Of a DNA stretch of 64,000 bases, positions 44,541 to 54,445 are shown piece by piece (within the stretch, counting starts at the first letter, position 1; each line of letters starts with the position of its first letter). Under the pieces are notes generated by a model. The model was not told the DNA's origin. It did not search any database and worked only from the letters and a program-made list of their open reading frames with translations. Source of the stretch: Chelonoidis abingdonii (taxonomy: Eukaryota; Chordata; Testudines; Testudinidae); the NCBI RefSeq assembly GCF_003597395.2, contig NC_133777.1:54684428-54748427 (forward strand), given 5' to 3'. A program made the translations under genes and the position numbers.

Positions 44541-44879
44541 ACCACTACCTGGAAAGGCTTGCATATACTGATTGTCTGGATTCTCCAGAGGCCAACAGAC
44601 AAAAAGGACTTTTGGGTAAATAGCCTGAGTCTAAACTGACTCTGGTCTCCTTCTGAGCTAGCAAATGGCTAGGACTCTCAATCCAAGTAGGGCCCCAATC
44701 CTTCCTGAGAAGTGTTGGATGGATTTCACTTATTTACAGGAGTCTTTGTTCTGAGCTGAAGATGTTTGTTTGTAACTTCAGAAAAACCTTGGGGTGGGGT
44801 GGGAGGGAGGATGGGGCTTGAAGGACTGACATCTGCCAGATGTCCTTATTAGAGTTAAGCTTACCAAAGATCATGCCTC

Positions 44880-44901
44880 TGTGGGAGAAAAATGAGTTCT
44901 C
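44880..44901 (-). repeat. LTR-terminus-like fragment matching the 45.5-kb LTR
   Basis: TGTGGGAGAAAAATGAGTTC at 44880 matches 20 of 22 bases with the LTR edge at 45526. Similarity fades after about 28 bp. It may be the remnant edge of the partner 3' LTR of the retrovirus at 45.5 kb. Confidence 0.35.
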
Positions 44902-45229
44902 GCTCTCTCACTTCCCAGTGGACTCTTTCCTGGGGTCAATGGCTCGTAAATAAGGAAAAATTCCTATCTGCTGGGTCAGAAGATTTGGTTGACCCCTTCC
45001 TCCCCTACTTTCAGAACTCCCACATGGGGTAGCCCTGGTGCAGCTGAAGTCAGCTTAGTCTTAGACTTGGTCAGTGGCTCATACTCAGCCTTTATTCATT
45101 CAAACACACATTCACATGCACACTCATTTTCCCCATATCTAGCTGCATCTTTTTTTTTTTTTTTTAACCTGAGGGTGTCACCACAACCCCTCAACTCACG
45201 TAGGTCTGACCTAAGCTACACATTGGCTT

Positions 45230-45504
45230 ACCCTGGGGCAACAACACATTTCCCAGCCCCCACGTATGCATACAACTAACCTTACATGGAGCAACCAATT
45301 CCCTAACACCGTTCTGCATCTGATCTTGTTGCATAAGCCAAGTTCACATGGCATGAGACCAATGGGACAGACAGCTCCACGGGCAGTCCTCCTGCGACAC
45401 CGCAATAGAGATTTCAAAATGTCTCTTACCTCTATTGTGACACCATGGGGTTCGCAGGGGAACAGTCCATAGTAGTTTGTCACTGTCTCAGCTAGGTGCT
45501 TGCC
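45230..45504 (-). mobile_element. ERV leader and internal remnant
   Basis: Reading on the minus strand away from the primer-binding site, this holds about 275 bp of probable leader/internal sequence, with a splice-donor-like GAGGTAAGAG near 45425. No gag, pol or env frame can be identified. The left limit is arbitrary. Confidence 0.4.
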
Positions 45505-45522
45505 ATCTGAGTCACGGCACCA
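45505..45522 (-). promoter_or_regulatory. Retroviral primer-binding site for tRNA-His
   Basis: The plus strand reads ATCTGAGTCACGGCACCA, which matches the 3' end of vertebrate tRNA-His (as I remember it) at 17 of 18 positions, including the CCA. It is three bases from the LTR edge at 45526, the correct position and orientation for a minus-strand endogenous retrovirus. Confidence 0.75.
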
Positions 45523-45525
45523 AAT

Positions 45526-45933
45526 TGTGGGAGAAAAACAAGTTCTCCCTCTGAGGTTGGCTGCAACATGCCAGAGGCAGCTTTATTTTCTTTAACATTT
45601 GCAAGGGGAGAGTACTCACGGGCAGAGGTTCCCCTCCTGAGGCAGGTCCCTGTTAGATAAACAATTAAGGCAAGCATTTATACCTTTTGTGATGTACAGT
45701 AATGATCAACAACTGCAGTTGATACATTTATTCCTTTCTGCTATCTTACTTTTCTCAGCAATTTCTACTACAGTCTGTGTTCTATTCTTATCTAACACAA
45801 GGTCAAAAAACAGCATCTCTTACAGTTCTCTTCCCCTCGCCCAGGCCCTGCTTGGCAGTCGCATGTTGTTGTTAGCTGTTAGTTAGCCTGACTCTTCTTC
45901 CTGAAAGACTAAAATGTCTGATCTTTCCCGACA
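45526..45933 (-). mobile_element. 408-bp ERV LTR (5' LTR, minus strand)
   Basis: On the minus strand it begins TGTCGGGAAAGATCAG and ends GTTTTTCTCCCACA, immediately before the tRNA-His primer-binding site. AATAAAGCTGCC on the minus strand (about 45571-45582) is a poly(A) signal at a suitable distance from the 3' edge. This makes it the 5' LTR of a largely deleted provirus. No matching target duplication was found because the partner LTR is missing or reduced. Confidence 0.65.
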
Positions 45934-47010
45934 TCCACACTGATTAGCAAACATGTAGGTTCTTTAAATGTGTGTTTTTTCTCTCATGCTTTTACCGTAA
46001 GAATAAATGTGCTTGCTTAGAGCTGTATGGTAACTTATAACTGCTGGCAATCACAGCTCATCACCTTGAGAGAGGAAATCTGGCTTGGTGGGAATAGCAC
46101 AGTGTAGTCAGGGGAACTATGCAGCCTGTAAAGATCCCACTCAGAAGGGAGAGACCTTGGTCTCTGGCCAAGAGGTGATTGATAAGGAGCCAAGCACTTA
46201 AGGTAGGTATTCATGTTGGACACTGGACTTAAACAATAATAAAGTAAAATGCCATTATAGGACTATTTTTTAGATAAGCATTTAAGGCAATGCTCCAGGA
46301 TGAGTCTCTTCCACTTGTCTATTCCTAATTCAACATGCTGAAAAGGATCTCTTGCAGAATGCACACTTAAAGAACTTTTGACCATTTCCTACGTAGGTTT
46401 CTAAACACTTTAAAGCTATGGCTGTTTTAAAATAAAGTAGGATTGACTGATAATATAACTGAAGCCTAGCTTGGCTTTTGATGTAAGAAGAAGCGCTTAT
46501 TAGCGGAAACAGTGCTTGGTGCATCTGAGGCAGTGCCTTGGAAGGCTCACTGCAGGATTCAGAGGTTCCATCACAGGACTTGCAGGTAAATAGATTGTCA
46601 TGAAGAAAAGTCCTGGGATGGCATTCAGGGTCTCCTTACCCAGCAGAAATCCTGCTTCCAGGCTATGGTCTATGCTATAGCAGTTTCTTGGCTCTGACTC
46701 TGAGCAACCTAGAATAGGATCTGTTGTATTCCGGGGGAAAACGTATCTGTCTTAAAGTGTGTACAAGTGACAGACCTTCTGAATACATTCCTTTGGATCC
46801 CTCTAGCTCTTATTTTCTTATCTGCTATTAACTACTTCCCCAATAGCATTCACTACTGATCAATTCTTAAAGTAGAGATGTCACAGCACCTCTCTATATA
46901 TGAATATGCTATTTCTGGCTTAAGATCAAGAAGCACAAGCCAGGAGCCATATGAAGCTACAGTAAGCTAATTTCCTGCCTTGCCACCACTCTTTCTCCTA
47001 CCTCAGATGT
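45934..47010. other. No recognised gene or repeat
   Basis: AT-rich sequence without support for coding or RNA genes. Confidence 0.35.
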
Positions 47011-47022
47011 CAAGACTGAGAT

Positions 47023-47116
47023 CTGTAAAAGCAGCAAAGGGTCCTGTGGCACCTTATAGACTAACAGACATATTGGAGCATGAGCTTTCGTAGGTGAATA
47101 CCCACTTCATCAGATG
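47023..47116 (-). mobile_element. 94-bp Penelope-like (tentative) insertion with 12-bp target duplication
   Basis: The insert runs from CTGTAAAAGCAGCAAAGG to CACTTCATCAGATG and shares CTTATAGACTAACAGACAT and GAGCATGAGCTTTCG with the inverted pair at 36.4 kb. CAAGACTGAGAT occurs exactly at 47011-47022 and 47117-47128. A 12-bp direct repeat points to target-primed retroposition rather than DNA transposition. The insert is a short 3' fragment with no poly(A) tail. Confidence 0.75.
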
Positions 47117-47315
47117 CAAGACTGAGATTCTGACTGCTAGTGTTCAGTAGTAATCTCGTGGCATTTTATTTTTCCTTTGAAAGGATGGAGCATTTGGCCT
47201 GGTGTCCAGGCCAAATTACAATTTGTATAATTACTCTGCTTATGTAAATTTTTTTCTGTTTGCTAGATGTTCTTTTTCCTCTCCTAAGATACAACAGAGT
47301 TGACTGTATGCAGTG

Positions 47316-47465
47316 TTGTAGTTGTGTTGGTCCCAGGATGTTAGAGGCAAGGTGGGTGAGATGAAATAGATGCTGGTTGGTTGGTTTTTTTTTTTTTATT
47401 GGACCAACTTCTGTTGGTGAGACAAGCTTTTGAGCTTACCAGAGTTCTTCAGGTCTGGAGTTGGC
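47316..47465 (-). repeat. Penelope-like (tentative) 3' end, family A, second copy
   Basis: GTTGTGTTGGTCCCAGGATG, GAGGCAAGGTGGGTGAGATG, TTGGACCAACTTCTGTTGG and GAGACAAGCTTTTGAGC follow the same order as 19684-19830. It contains a 13-base T run at 47386. Confidence 0.5.
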
Positions 47466-48265
47466 TGTCTAACAGTATTTGCATTCTACTCCAGAGTTGG
47501 ATACATTGACAAAATGACGTCTGCATGTGACACTCTAATGAGCTTTGTAGAAAAGCTTATAAATGAATAATTCTCTTTTTGCATTGCATATTTGCTGCTG
47601 TGCACAATTACTTGTCTGTACCATTAACTTTGTGCAAATGTACTGAGCTGAGACTCTGATAATTCCTCCCACCCCAGCAATATTTTAAACTGGAACGGAA
47701 ATGTCAAAGGACTGTGCACATTTTGTTCAATGATTATGGAGAGCCAGGTGACAAATTAAAAATAAAGCAAGTGGGAATTGTCTGTGGACTACAGGCACAT
47801 GAAAGGAAATTGATGTAAACCCAACAATCGTGACGCTTATCTTTTCTTTTGTGTGCTGGGAAAAGATAAATTGTTTAATGTTTTCCAACTTTTCTAATGG
47901 CTAATCCAAAGGATGAGATTTAGGCGACTGACATAACCTAATTAAGACAGAGAATAGAGGTCAGGAGTAGAAGAAATAACAAAGATGAAAGCAGCATTAC
48001 TGAGTGTGTGTCGGTATGGCCTCTAACCTTTGGGTTTGATGGCTCTATCTGCTTTTGCACAGTCAGGCAGCATGGTGTGTGGGTTTTTTAATATCCTTTA
48101 TGTTTGCTCAGAAGTCCACATCCTTTCCTTTCAGAGGTGGGCTTTGCCATGATCATATGTACTTTGCCAATCTTTAGGTTGGATTACTATAATGTGTTCT
48201 GCATAGGGTGATACTTTAAAATTATTAGAAAACCACAGCAAGTGGAGAATGTTTGTTTGCCTGTT
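47466..48265. other. No recognised gene or repeat
   Basis: AT-rich DNA between repeats, nothing coding. Confidence 0.3.
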
Positions 48266-48490
48266 GAGGTAGCATGGTTCAGTGGTAGGGTACTCAGCTG
48301 TGAATCAAGAGACTTGAGATTTTCTTCTTGGCTCTGCCATTGAGTTGGTGTGTGACCTTGGGCAAGTCTATGGGTCTGTGCTGCTTTCATCATCTTATAA
48401 AACGAACCTAATGATGTGTAAATCCAACAACACATTTGAGAAGTGCTTTTTCAACCTTGGCTGAAAAGGGCTACTTAAGTGAATAAAGAG
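48266..48490 (+). repeat. CORE/MIR-like tRNA SINE
   Basis: Head GAGGTAGCATGGTTCAGTGG, middle CTTGGCTCTGCCATTGAG and GTGTGTGACCTTGGGCAAG, then a diverged CORE and tail. The order matches a MIR-type SINE. There is no functional tRNA fold. Confidence 0.6.
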
Positions 48491-50600
48491 ATTAGTAGAG
48501 ATTTACTGTATGGACCACTTGACACCTGTGCATCTCAATCTGCTCTGGCTACTAACTGACTGCTTGAGGTAGTTTTAGGTGATTTGAATCATAATGTCCA
48601 GAACAGTGGTGGTCCTGATTACATATGGAGAAGCAGTTTAAGGCAATGTTGCAGCCCTCTAGCTGGCAGCCCTATGGTTTAAACAGGTTGGGACACAGTA
48701 TCTTCCTTCCTTCCCATTTGGTCCCCCACAGCCCAGATTCGATGACATTCAGACCCTACTCGTGATATGTTTTGAGTGGTGGTGGTGCTTATGGCACTGT
48801 GGAGAATGTTCAGGTATGTGTAACATTTACGTTTTAGGTCTGAGATGTGAGTGACTTAACCTGAGGACCCTATAAGGGTCAATTAGGTTTCTAGGGGAAA
48901 TCCCAGAATATTCAATTGACAGTTGGCAGTGATAGCAGGACAACTGAAGAAGGGTGTGGTGTGATGTGACTGGCCAGCCGGAGGATGTTTGGTCCAGGCT
49001 GGCTGAAGTTGCCATTAAAGGTCCCTTCTTCAGAGACTGATCTATCAGGGAGGATGAGGTCCAGGCTGCCAAGAGGCTGCTCATGAGAGAGAGCGAGAGA
49101 AGGTTGGGCTCCATGGCTTATTAAAAAGGAGCTTCAATGGATTGTAGGCACTTGCAGAGGATCAGAACCAGAGTTGATTCATAGGTTCTAATTGTGAAAA
49201 ATGAATTACAGGCTTGTTAATTCAGTTGGAGCTGTGGTGAATGAGAGATTTCAGCAGCATCCTTCAAAGAACACTAGCCATACTTATCAGGGGACTGCCT
49301 GCTCCTGGGGATAGGGTCTCTGTCACAAGGGAGCAGAAGGAGGGTATCCTGAAGTGAAACTTCCAACAAGAAGCTTGGTGGCAGCAGGTAACTGAGTGGG
49401 TTGTAGGAAACCTAAGGTCATGACAGTGCACTTGCCAAGAAATCTAGCTAAACATGGGAATAAATAGTAAATGTGGAACTAGCAGTTTAGTTTTGTGGTG
49501 ATACAGAATAATACAGGAATTTGGGGTCACTTTCCCTCATGCTCTCCTTTTAGTGAGAAGCAGAAGACATCTGGTCTGTTTTATTAGAAGTAGCTCTTTG
49601 CTGTATACCTGATTATCGCCCAATGTACTAGAGCAAAAATTATGCCCATGGAATGGGAAAACAGAGCTGGATGCTTATGACTTTGGAAAAGATCTCCAAA
49701 ATTAGAATAATTCAAAATATTTAATAGAGGATTTTCATGTGGAGTCTTGATTAAAGTCTTTACTAACCTTAGCACTGTCCTTGTGTGAATTGAGTAGTGG
49801 TTTGAATCTAAATGATTTCTTAAGTGTTTAACAAGTTTATTGCTTGTTTCTTTGCTGGAAGTGGCTTTAAAAAAAACTTCCAAAAGGGGTTAGTTGAATT
49901 TGCTCAATTGAGGTACCCACAACTTTTCATAATTACATGCAGTTCTTAAAATATATCCTCTAAATCAGGCTTTCACAGAGAAGTGTCAAGCCCAGATTTG
50001 CACAGGAAGATGACTGACAGCTCAGAACTGTACAAAGTGTTTATGCTTCCTCAAGATTGAGTACTCTTTCAGCTATATATAGCTCCTACTCTGTTAGGCC
50101 ACACTTCCTTTCTATCCTTTTCCATATACAATCTGGCTAACAACCCCTCTTACCCACCTACTCCCTTCCCACACCACTCTTCATTTGATATAGTGTTTGC
50201 TGAATGTTAATCAAAATGCTTATGCATCAAATAAGATGAGAAGCTGATGATGCACTTGCAGATATTTCATGAGTAGAGGGGCTGAATTTAGAGAGTGTAT
50301 TGGCTGTGAATTATTAGCTTACCCATAGTGGTTAGTTTTTCTTCCCTTTTTTCTACAATTCCAATGAGCTGATTGGTATGCTTTGCTTCAACTGAGACTG
50401 ATCTATAGCACGCAATCGACATTCCATGTCTGTCAGGAAAGCAAACATTTGATTAAATATCAAGCTGAAATTGATTTGTGCCAACTAATACAAATTTAGG
50501 AATATGGATTCTAATTTCTCTTGTATGAAGTGAGGGAACTCTTTTTCCCCCCTTCTCCTGGCTAAAACTGATCATGAGCTGCATTAGCTGAAACTATACT
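48491..50600. other. No recognised gene or repeat
   Basis: AT-rich, unique-looking sequence. Open frames of up to about 99 codons here have no recognisable motif. Confidence 0.3.
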
Positions 50601-51156
50601 GTGATACTTGTGGGTTGAACCCACACCAGTGCAGGGTTGTCACTACCCAACCTTGGATGCCTTAAATGCTCTGCTGCTGTGGCTCACAGCCAGCAGACAA
50701 GCATTTAGTTCCTTGAGTCTATGTGCTATGCAGCCCTTGTTTGGCACTCTGACCTCAGCAGCCTGTCTACAACACAACAGCCCCACCCTGGTCTCCACCA
50801 GCCTTGACTAAAACTTGCAGGGTGACCTCAACACATTCCCAGTCTCAAATTTCCCCAAGCGTCCCGCCATCTCCTGGAACATTCAGCAGTAATGTTTGTG
50901 TCTTTACAAACATTAAAGCCCAACAGCTTATTGCTTTAACTGGAGTTAATAATCACTGAAAATCAAATGCAGGACTAGGTTGGTTTAGAGTAAAAGTAAA
51001 ACAAGTTTAGTTAATCCAACAGAGGTTTTAAAATGAATTCAAGTACAAGAGAGAAAACAAATGGTAAATACAAGTAAAACACACTTTCTAATCTAACTTA
51101 ACAAGATATAGTCTTTGTTCAAGGTAGATTTCTCACCAGTCTTATTTCCATCCATG
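50601..51156. repeat. Unclassified repeat hosting the ERV insertion
   Basis: It begins at the palindrome TGTGGGTTGAACCCACA (about 50609-50625) and has the texture of an older turtle LTR-like repeat on the minus strand, including AAAACAAGTTTAGTTAATCC. The provirus at 51163-54438 has inserted into it or beside it. Class and ends are not secure. Confidence 0.3.
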
Positions 51157-51226
51157 GCTGACTGTTACGTGCCTAAGTGCTCTGCAGGGACGAGACACAC
51201 ACACACACACAGTGAGTGATATGGCT

Positions 51227-51232
51227 TTTAAT
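51227..51232 (-). promoter_or_regulatory. ERV LTR poly(A) signal
   Basis: ATTAAA on the minus strand within the 3' LTR, downstream of the TATA-like box. Also present in the 5' LTR within the TTTTAAATG context. Confidence 0.45.
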
Positions 51233-51320
51233 GAAGGTAAAGAAAACACACCCGCAACGGGGACTCTGCACGTTGCTAACTCAAAGCGGGGAGCGAGTCC
51301 AAAGCAGCAAAACAAATTCT

Positions 51321-51330
51321 GATAAATATA
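51321..51330 (-). promoter_or_regulatory. ERV LTR TATA box
   Basis: TATATTTATC on the minus strand at a plausible distance upstream of the poly(A) signal. Present activity is unknown. Confidence 0.4.
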
Positions 51331-51573
51331 ACTTTATGCTAATGGCATGTAAAGCAGCTCATACATAGGCATGTGGGAGCTTTCCCACAACTGGGCTATC
51401 TCTTATGGCAAAGGGCCAGGCTTTTCTAAACACGCCGGGCTTCCCAGGCTAAGCGGTTCCAACCGGCTACAAACAGCATATGCTAGTACACAGCAACCTT
51501 TAGTAACCTGTCCTTGAGAAGGCGAACAGCCTTAGCTAAACCACCGTGACAAAATCTTCCGCAGTCCCTTACA

Positions 51574-51587
51574 TTCCTCCCCTCGCC
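51574..51587 (-). promoter_or_regulatory. Polypurine tract of the ERV
   Basis: On the minus strand GGCGAGGGGAGGAA immediately precedes the TGTA start of the 3' LTR, the correct place for the plus-strand primer of a retrovirus. Confidence 0.7.
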
Positions 51588-51648
51588 TTCTCAAGGGACA
51601 GCACTAGACATAGTCTCATAAATTGACTCAGACGACCTTATAGCATGA

Positions 51649-53240
51649 CTAAAATGCCAAAAGCAACAACACCGGCCACAAGCGAACTAAACCGCAACAT
51701 ATGCAAAGGCCCACTAAAATAAGAAGGCCAATACACAGGCTCTGAACAAAATGCGCGGCCCAACCACAAAGGGATGTAAGCCAGGACCAGAGCCAGGAAT
51801 CGTCTTGTTGTTGGCCTATACCCTCTGCAAGGTGGCGTAAATTTTTCAAGGTCGTCTCAGTCGAGCTGCCAGCATCTGTAACATTAAAACAACACATACC
51901 AGCAAACTCGTGACGTATGGCCATGCTGCAGCAACAAATCAATAGCCAAGCGATTCTGCAACATGCCTTGGCGTACTTCACCTAATTCATGAGTAAGCAA
52001 ATCCAAAACGATAGAGGTCATATTAATAGCTTTAGCAACTGTACAGGCAAGGTCGGCAACCACATAATAATTATGTGCAACTAACCCAGGTACGCCCACT
52101 AGGGAAAAAAGGAGGGCGGCTGCCTGTCCTTCGGAATACAAAGTCACTTCGGCCTTGCACCCAGAATCCAGGGGAATGGTCCCCCTGCGTTGGCGGGAGG
52201 GGGCCTTCTGGGGAGGCAAAACCATAAGTGGAGTTATACGCCCTACCGTGCAGGGGCCCCCAAAGCTATTGGCAGGAATATAGGTATACGCAATCCTCCC
52301 ACAAAATAAAAACCACCCTCGTGGCAATTTTGCATGTCCATCACCAAAGCTAATCTCCACATTCGATCTGCAAATTAAATCATGATTAATATGATTTATT
52401 ACATCCCGCGTAGCTCCTCTAAAAAACATACACACCGCAGCATGAGTAACATTAGCTAGGCGACAGGAATACATAGTAGCATCCTGCTGGGGCTGCCCCA
52501 GTCCACACATCTGATATAAATCCTCATACATCATGTGCTTGGAGCTAGTAATCTGTCTGGAGGCAGCTTGCAGCGATTCCGGAGTGGCACTAACACCAAT
52601 AAAACATGTCTCCATAATGGCAGCGATGGCATGTACTCTGGGGAGACAAAACTAAGTAGAATTAACAGCAACGCGGGCCAATGTGACCCACGCATTATCC
52701 TGGGTAGGAACACCTGCTAACCCAGGTATTACAAAGAGCGCTGTGAGTCGTGACAGTGAGGCCATACGGGGATACTCTTCCCCCTCTAGTAGTGTATAGG
52801 CCCAGCCTGTCCCTGTGGCCAAAACGACGGCCGCGCGGGGATCTTGCTGTGGCAGAGTCCACCAAACGCTTTCCAGTACGTGCCATTCTGTCTCCTCGGG
52901 GTCACGGTTGAGCACACCTGCAGGAGGCAAGGGAACACAATTACAAAGGGCCTCCCCTTGCTCCCACTGTAGTACCCCATCACTGTAATTGGTGCATGAA
53001 ACGCCACAGTCCACTGTCTAGCATTCTCCCTACCGCAGGAGCGCAGTCTGTGCCAGCGCGGTTGTCCCAATTACACTGGGAACCCGCCCACGCAAGCAAG
53101 TGCTTCGTCACTGCTCGTCTGCCGGAAACGTTCTTGACGATCTCCTGGAGCTCGCTGGTTATTGTAGGTCCGCACACCCAAGTCACCGGCTGGAGACGGA
53201 CGCATATAGCCTCCCAGTTTCTCTTACCGGGGGCGTAGAT
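51649..53240 (-). pseudogene. env: Retroviral env remnant (surface and transmembrane subunits), broken
   Basis: Env mediates receptor binding (SU) and membrane fusion (TM). SU-like sequence runs from about 53240 to 52196 and carries many cysteines and NxT/NxS glycosylation motifs. RQRR at 52195-52184 is a furin-type cleavage site. TM follows: a hydrophobic fusion-peptide-like stretch, a heptad region ending LQNRLAID, then a CC pair in EFAGMCCFN near 51.9 kb, a tryptophan-rich membrane-proximal segment (WLWSWL) and a transmembrane helix rich in L, I and C before the stop at 51649. Visible breaks: a frame change near 53.02 kb, an in-frame stop at 52652-52654 and a frame change near 51.91 kb. 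It therefore cannot encode a full envelope. The layout resembles gamma/alpharetroviral Env. Confidence 0.75.
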
Positions 53241-53289
53241 ACCTTGCTGCTAGGCTCGTTACCTACATAGCCTCACTCTCTGAGCGGAG

Positions 53290-53954
53290 GATGCAGCCCC
53301 CAAATTCCTCGCTCCCACGCCCCTCCAGGGTCACACAAATGCCCGAGCCGAGCCTGTCAACCACACGGACTTGGGCTTGTGGTTAAGCGGCTTCGCCAAA
53401 GCTTGAAAGACGTTATAGGTTGGCACCAGAGGCCAACCAACGCCTCACATCGCCTGCGCAGCTCCTGGGCTTCGCTGGCTTGGAGAGTGACAACGGCCTG
53501 GGCTATAGCCCGGACATCAGCCTGGGCTGCACACTCCTGCATTTTTCCCTCGAGGGCCTGCTGCAGGGGAGCACCTCCTCATGCTTGGGCCCGAATGGCG
53601 GTCAGGGGGGAGCCATCCAACCTTCCCCCATAGCCGCAGCCCTTTCCGTCCCTGAACGCCGTTCCACCTCAAGCCGCTGTAAGGCCTCCGTCAGCTTACT
53701 AGGAAGTGCGTGTACGGAGTTGGACCCCCCGGCCCCGCCCTGCCTTCACCTTCTTGGCCACCCTCAGCAGGTGCTTGTTTCCCCAACCCTGCCAAACCCG
53801 CCGCCTTACGGGCCCTCCCCAGCGTTCATCTGGGGCCCACCCCAGCTTATTGTGCTCGCAGTGACAGCGGTGGCTTCCCGCAAAGCCCTACTTTCGGTCC
53901 CACAAACGGCCATAATCGTTTCCCCCCGCAAGCACCCTGCTCCATGCGGCAAAA
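53290..53954 (-). pseudogene. Gag-position region of the ERV, unassigned
   Basis: This lies between the 5' LTR and env, where leader and gag belong. The minus strand at 53357-53542 encodes a 61-residue alanine/glutamate/arginine-rich stretch (VVTLQASEAQELRRRCEAL) with a helical, coiled-coil-like look, and the sequence upstream has LTEALQRLEVERRSG. I do not recognise a matrix, capsid or zinc-knuckle motif. It may be a piece of gag. A large deletion joins it to env. The primer-binding site next to the LTR is not readable, possibly because of base errors. Confidence 0.35.
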
Positions 53955-54438
53955 TGTTTTACCGTCCCTAAAGTGCTCTGCAGGGAAACGAGAACGCCGC
54001 ACGCGCACACACACACCAGTGAGCTGATATGGCTTTTAAATGAAGGTAAAAAGAATAACACACCCGCAACGGGGGGACTTTTTGGGCCGTTGCCAATTTC
54101 CCCCCAAAGCAGGGAACGAGTTCAAAGCAGCAAAAAACCAGATTCCTAGTAATATACTTTATGCTAAATACAGTAAAAAACTTCAATACATTAGGCATGT
54201 GGGGCGACTTTTTCCCACAAAACTAACACTATTCATCCTAATGGTCAAAAGGGCCAAGCTTTTCAAACACGCCGGGTTTCCCAAGGCTTTTAAAGCGGTT
54301 ATTCCTAACCTGCCCTACAAACTACATTTGCTAACACGCCAAAGTAACCGTTGTATAGTAAGCGTCACTGAGCAGGCCGAACCAGACCCTAGCCTTTAAA
54401 CAACCGTGACAACCAATCTTCCCCCCAGATCACCTTAC
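53955..54438 (-). mobile_element. 5' LTR of the 51-kb ERV, error-rich
   Basis: Collinear with the 3' LTR: AAGTGCTCTGCAGGG, GATATGGCTTTTAA, ACACACCCGCAACGGGG, AGGCATGTGGG and AACACGCCGGG are shared in order. It is 484 bp against 411 bp, and most of the extra length is one- to three-base expansions of homopolymers. That pattern suggests unpolished sequence more than evolutionary divergence. Confidence 0.75.
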
Positions 54439-54445
54439 GCTGAAC

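Larger units (their letters stand above)
51163..51573 (-). mobile_element. 3' LTR of the 51-kb ERV
   Basis: 411 bp. On the minus strand it begins TGTAAGGGACTGCGG and ends TAGGCACGTAACA. A TATA-like TATATTTATC lies at 51321-51330 and ATTAAA at 51227-51232 (both minus strand), about 95 bp apart, a normal TATA to poly(A)-signal spacing for a compact LTR. A (CA)n run at 51195-51211 lies toward the 3' side of the LTR. Confidence 0.8.
51163..54438 (-). mobile_element. Endogenous retrovirus: two LTRs, env retained, pol absent
   Basis: In plus coordinates the order is 3' LTR (51163-51573), polypurine tract (51574-51587, read on the minus strand), env remnant, a short gag-position region and 5' LTR (53955-54438). 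GCTGAC flanks the left side (51157-51162) and GCTGAAC the right (54439-54445), a 6-bp target duplication if one A is a sequencing error. The 2.4-kb internal region is far shorter than the 6-7 kb of a complete simple retrovirus, and no reverse transcriptase motif is visible in any frame. Env and the 6-bp duplication resemble the alpharetrovirus type, which is an inference. Confidence 0.8.

Noticed and set aside
52531..52713. 60-codon frame starting at 52713 (minus), considered as a separate signal-peptide-bearing protein
   Set aside because: It is an alternative frame over the env remnant, and the env frame on either side of the in-frame stop is the one with conserved features.
53420..53971. 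183-codon plus-strand frame within the ERV
   Set aside because: Antisense to the provirus, in GC-rich and poorly polished sequence, and crossing the LTR edge.
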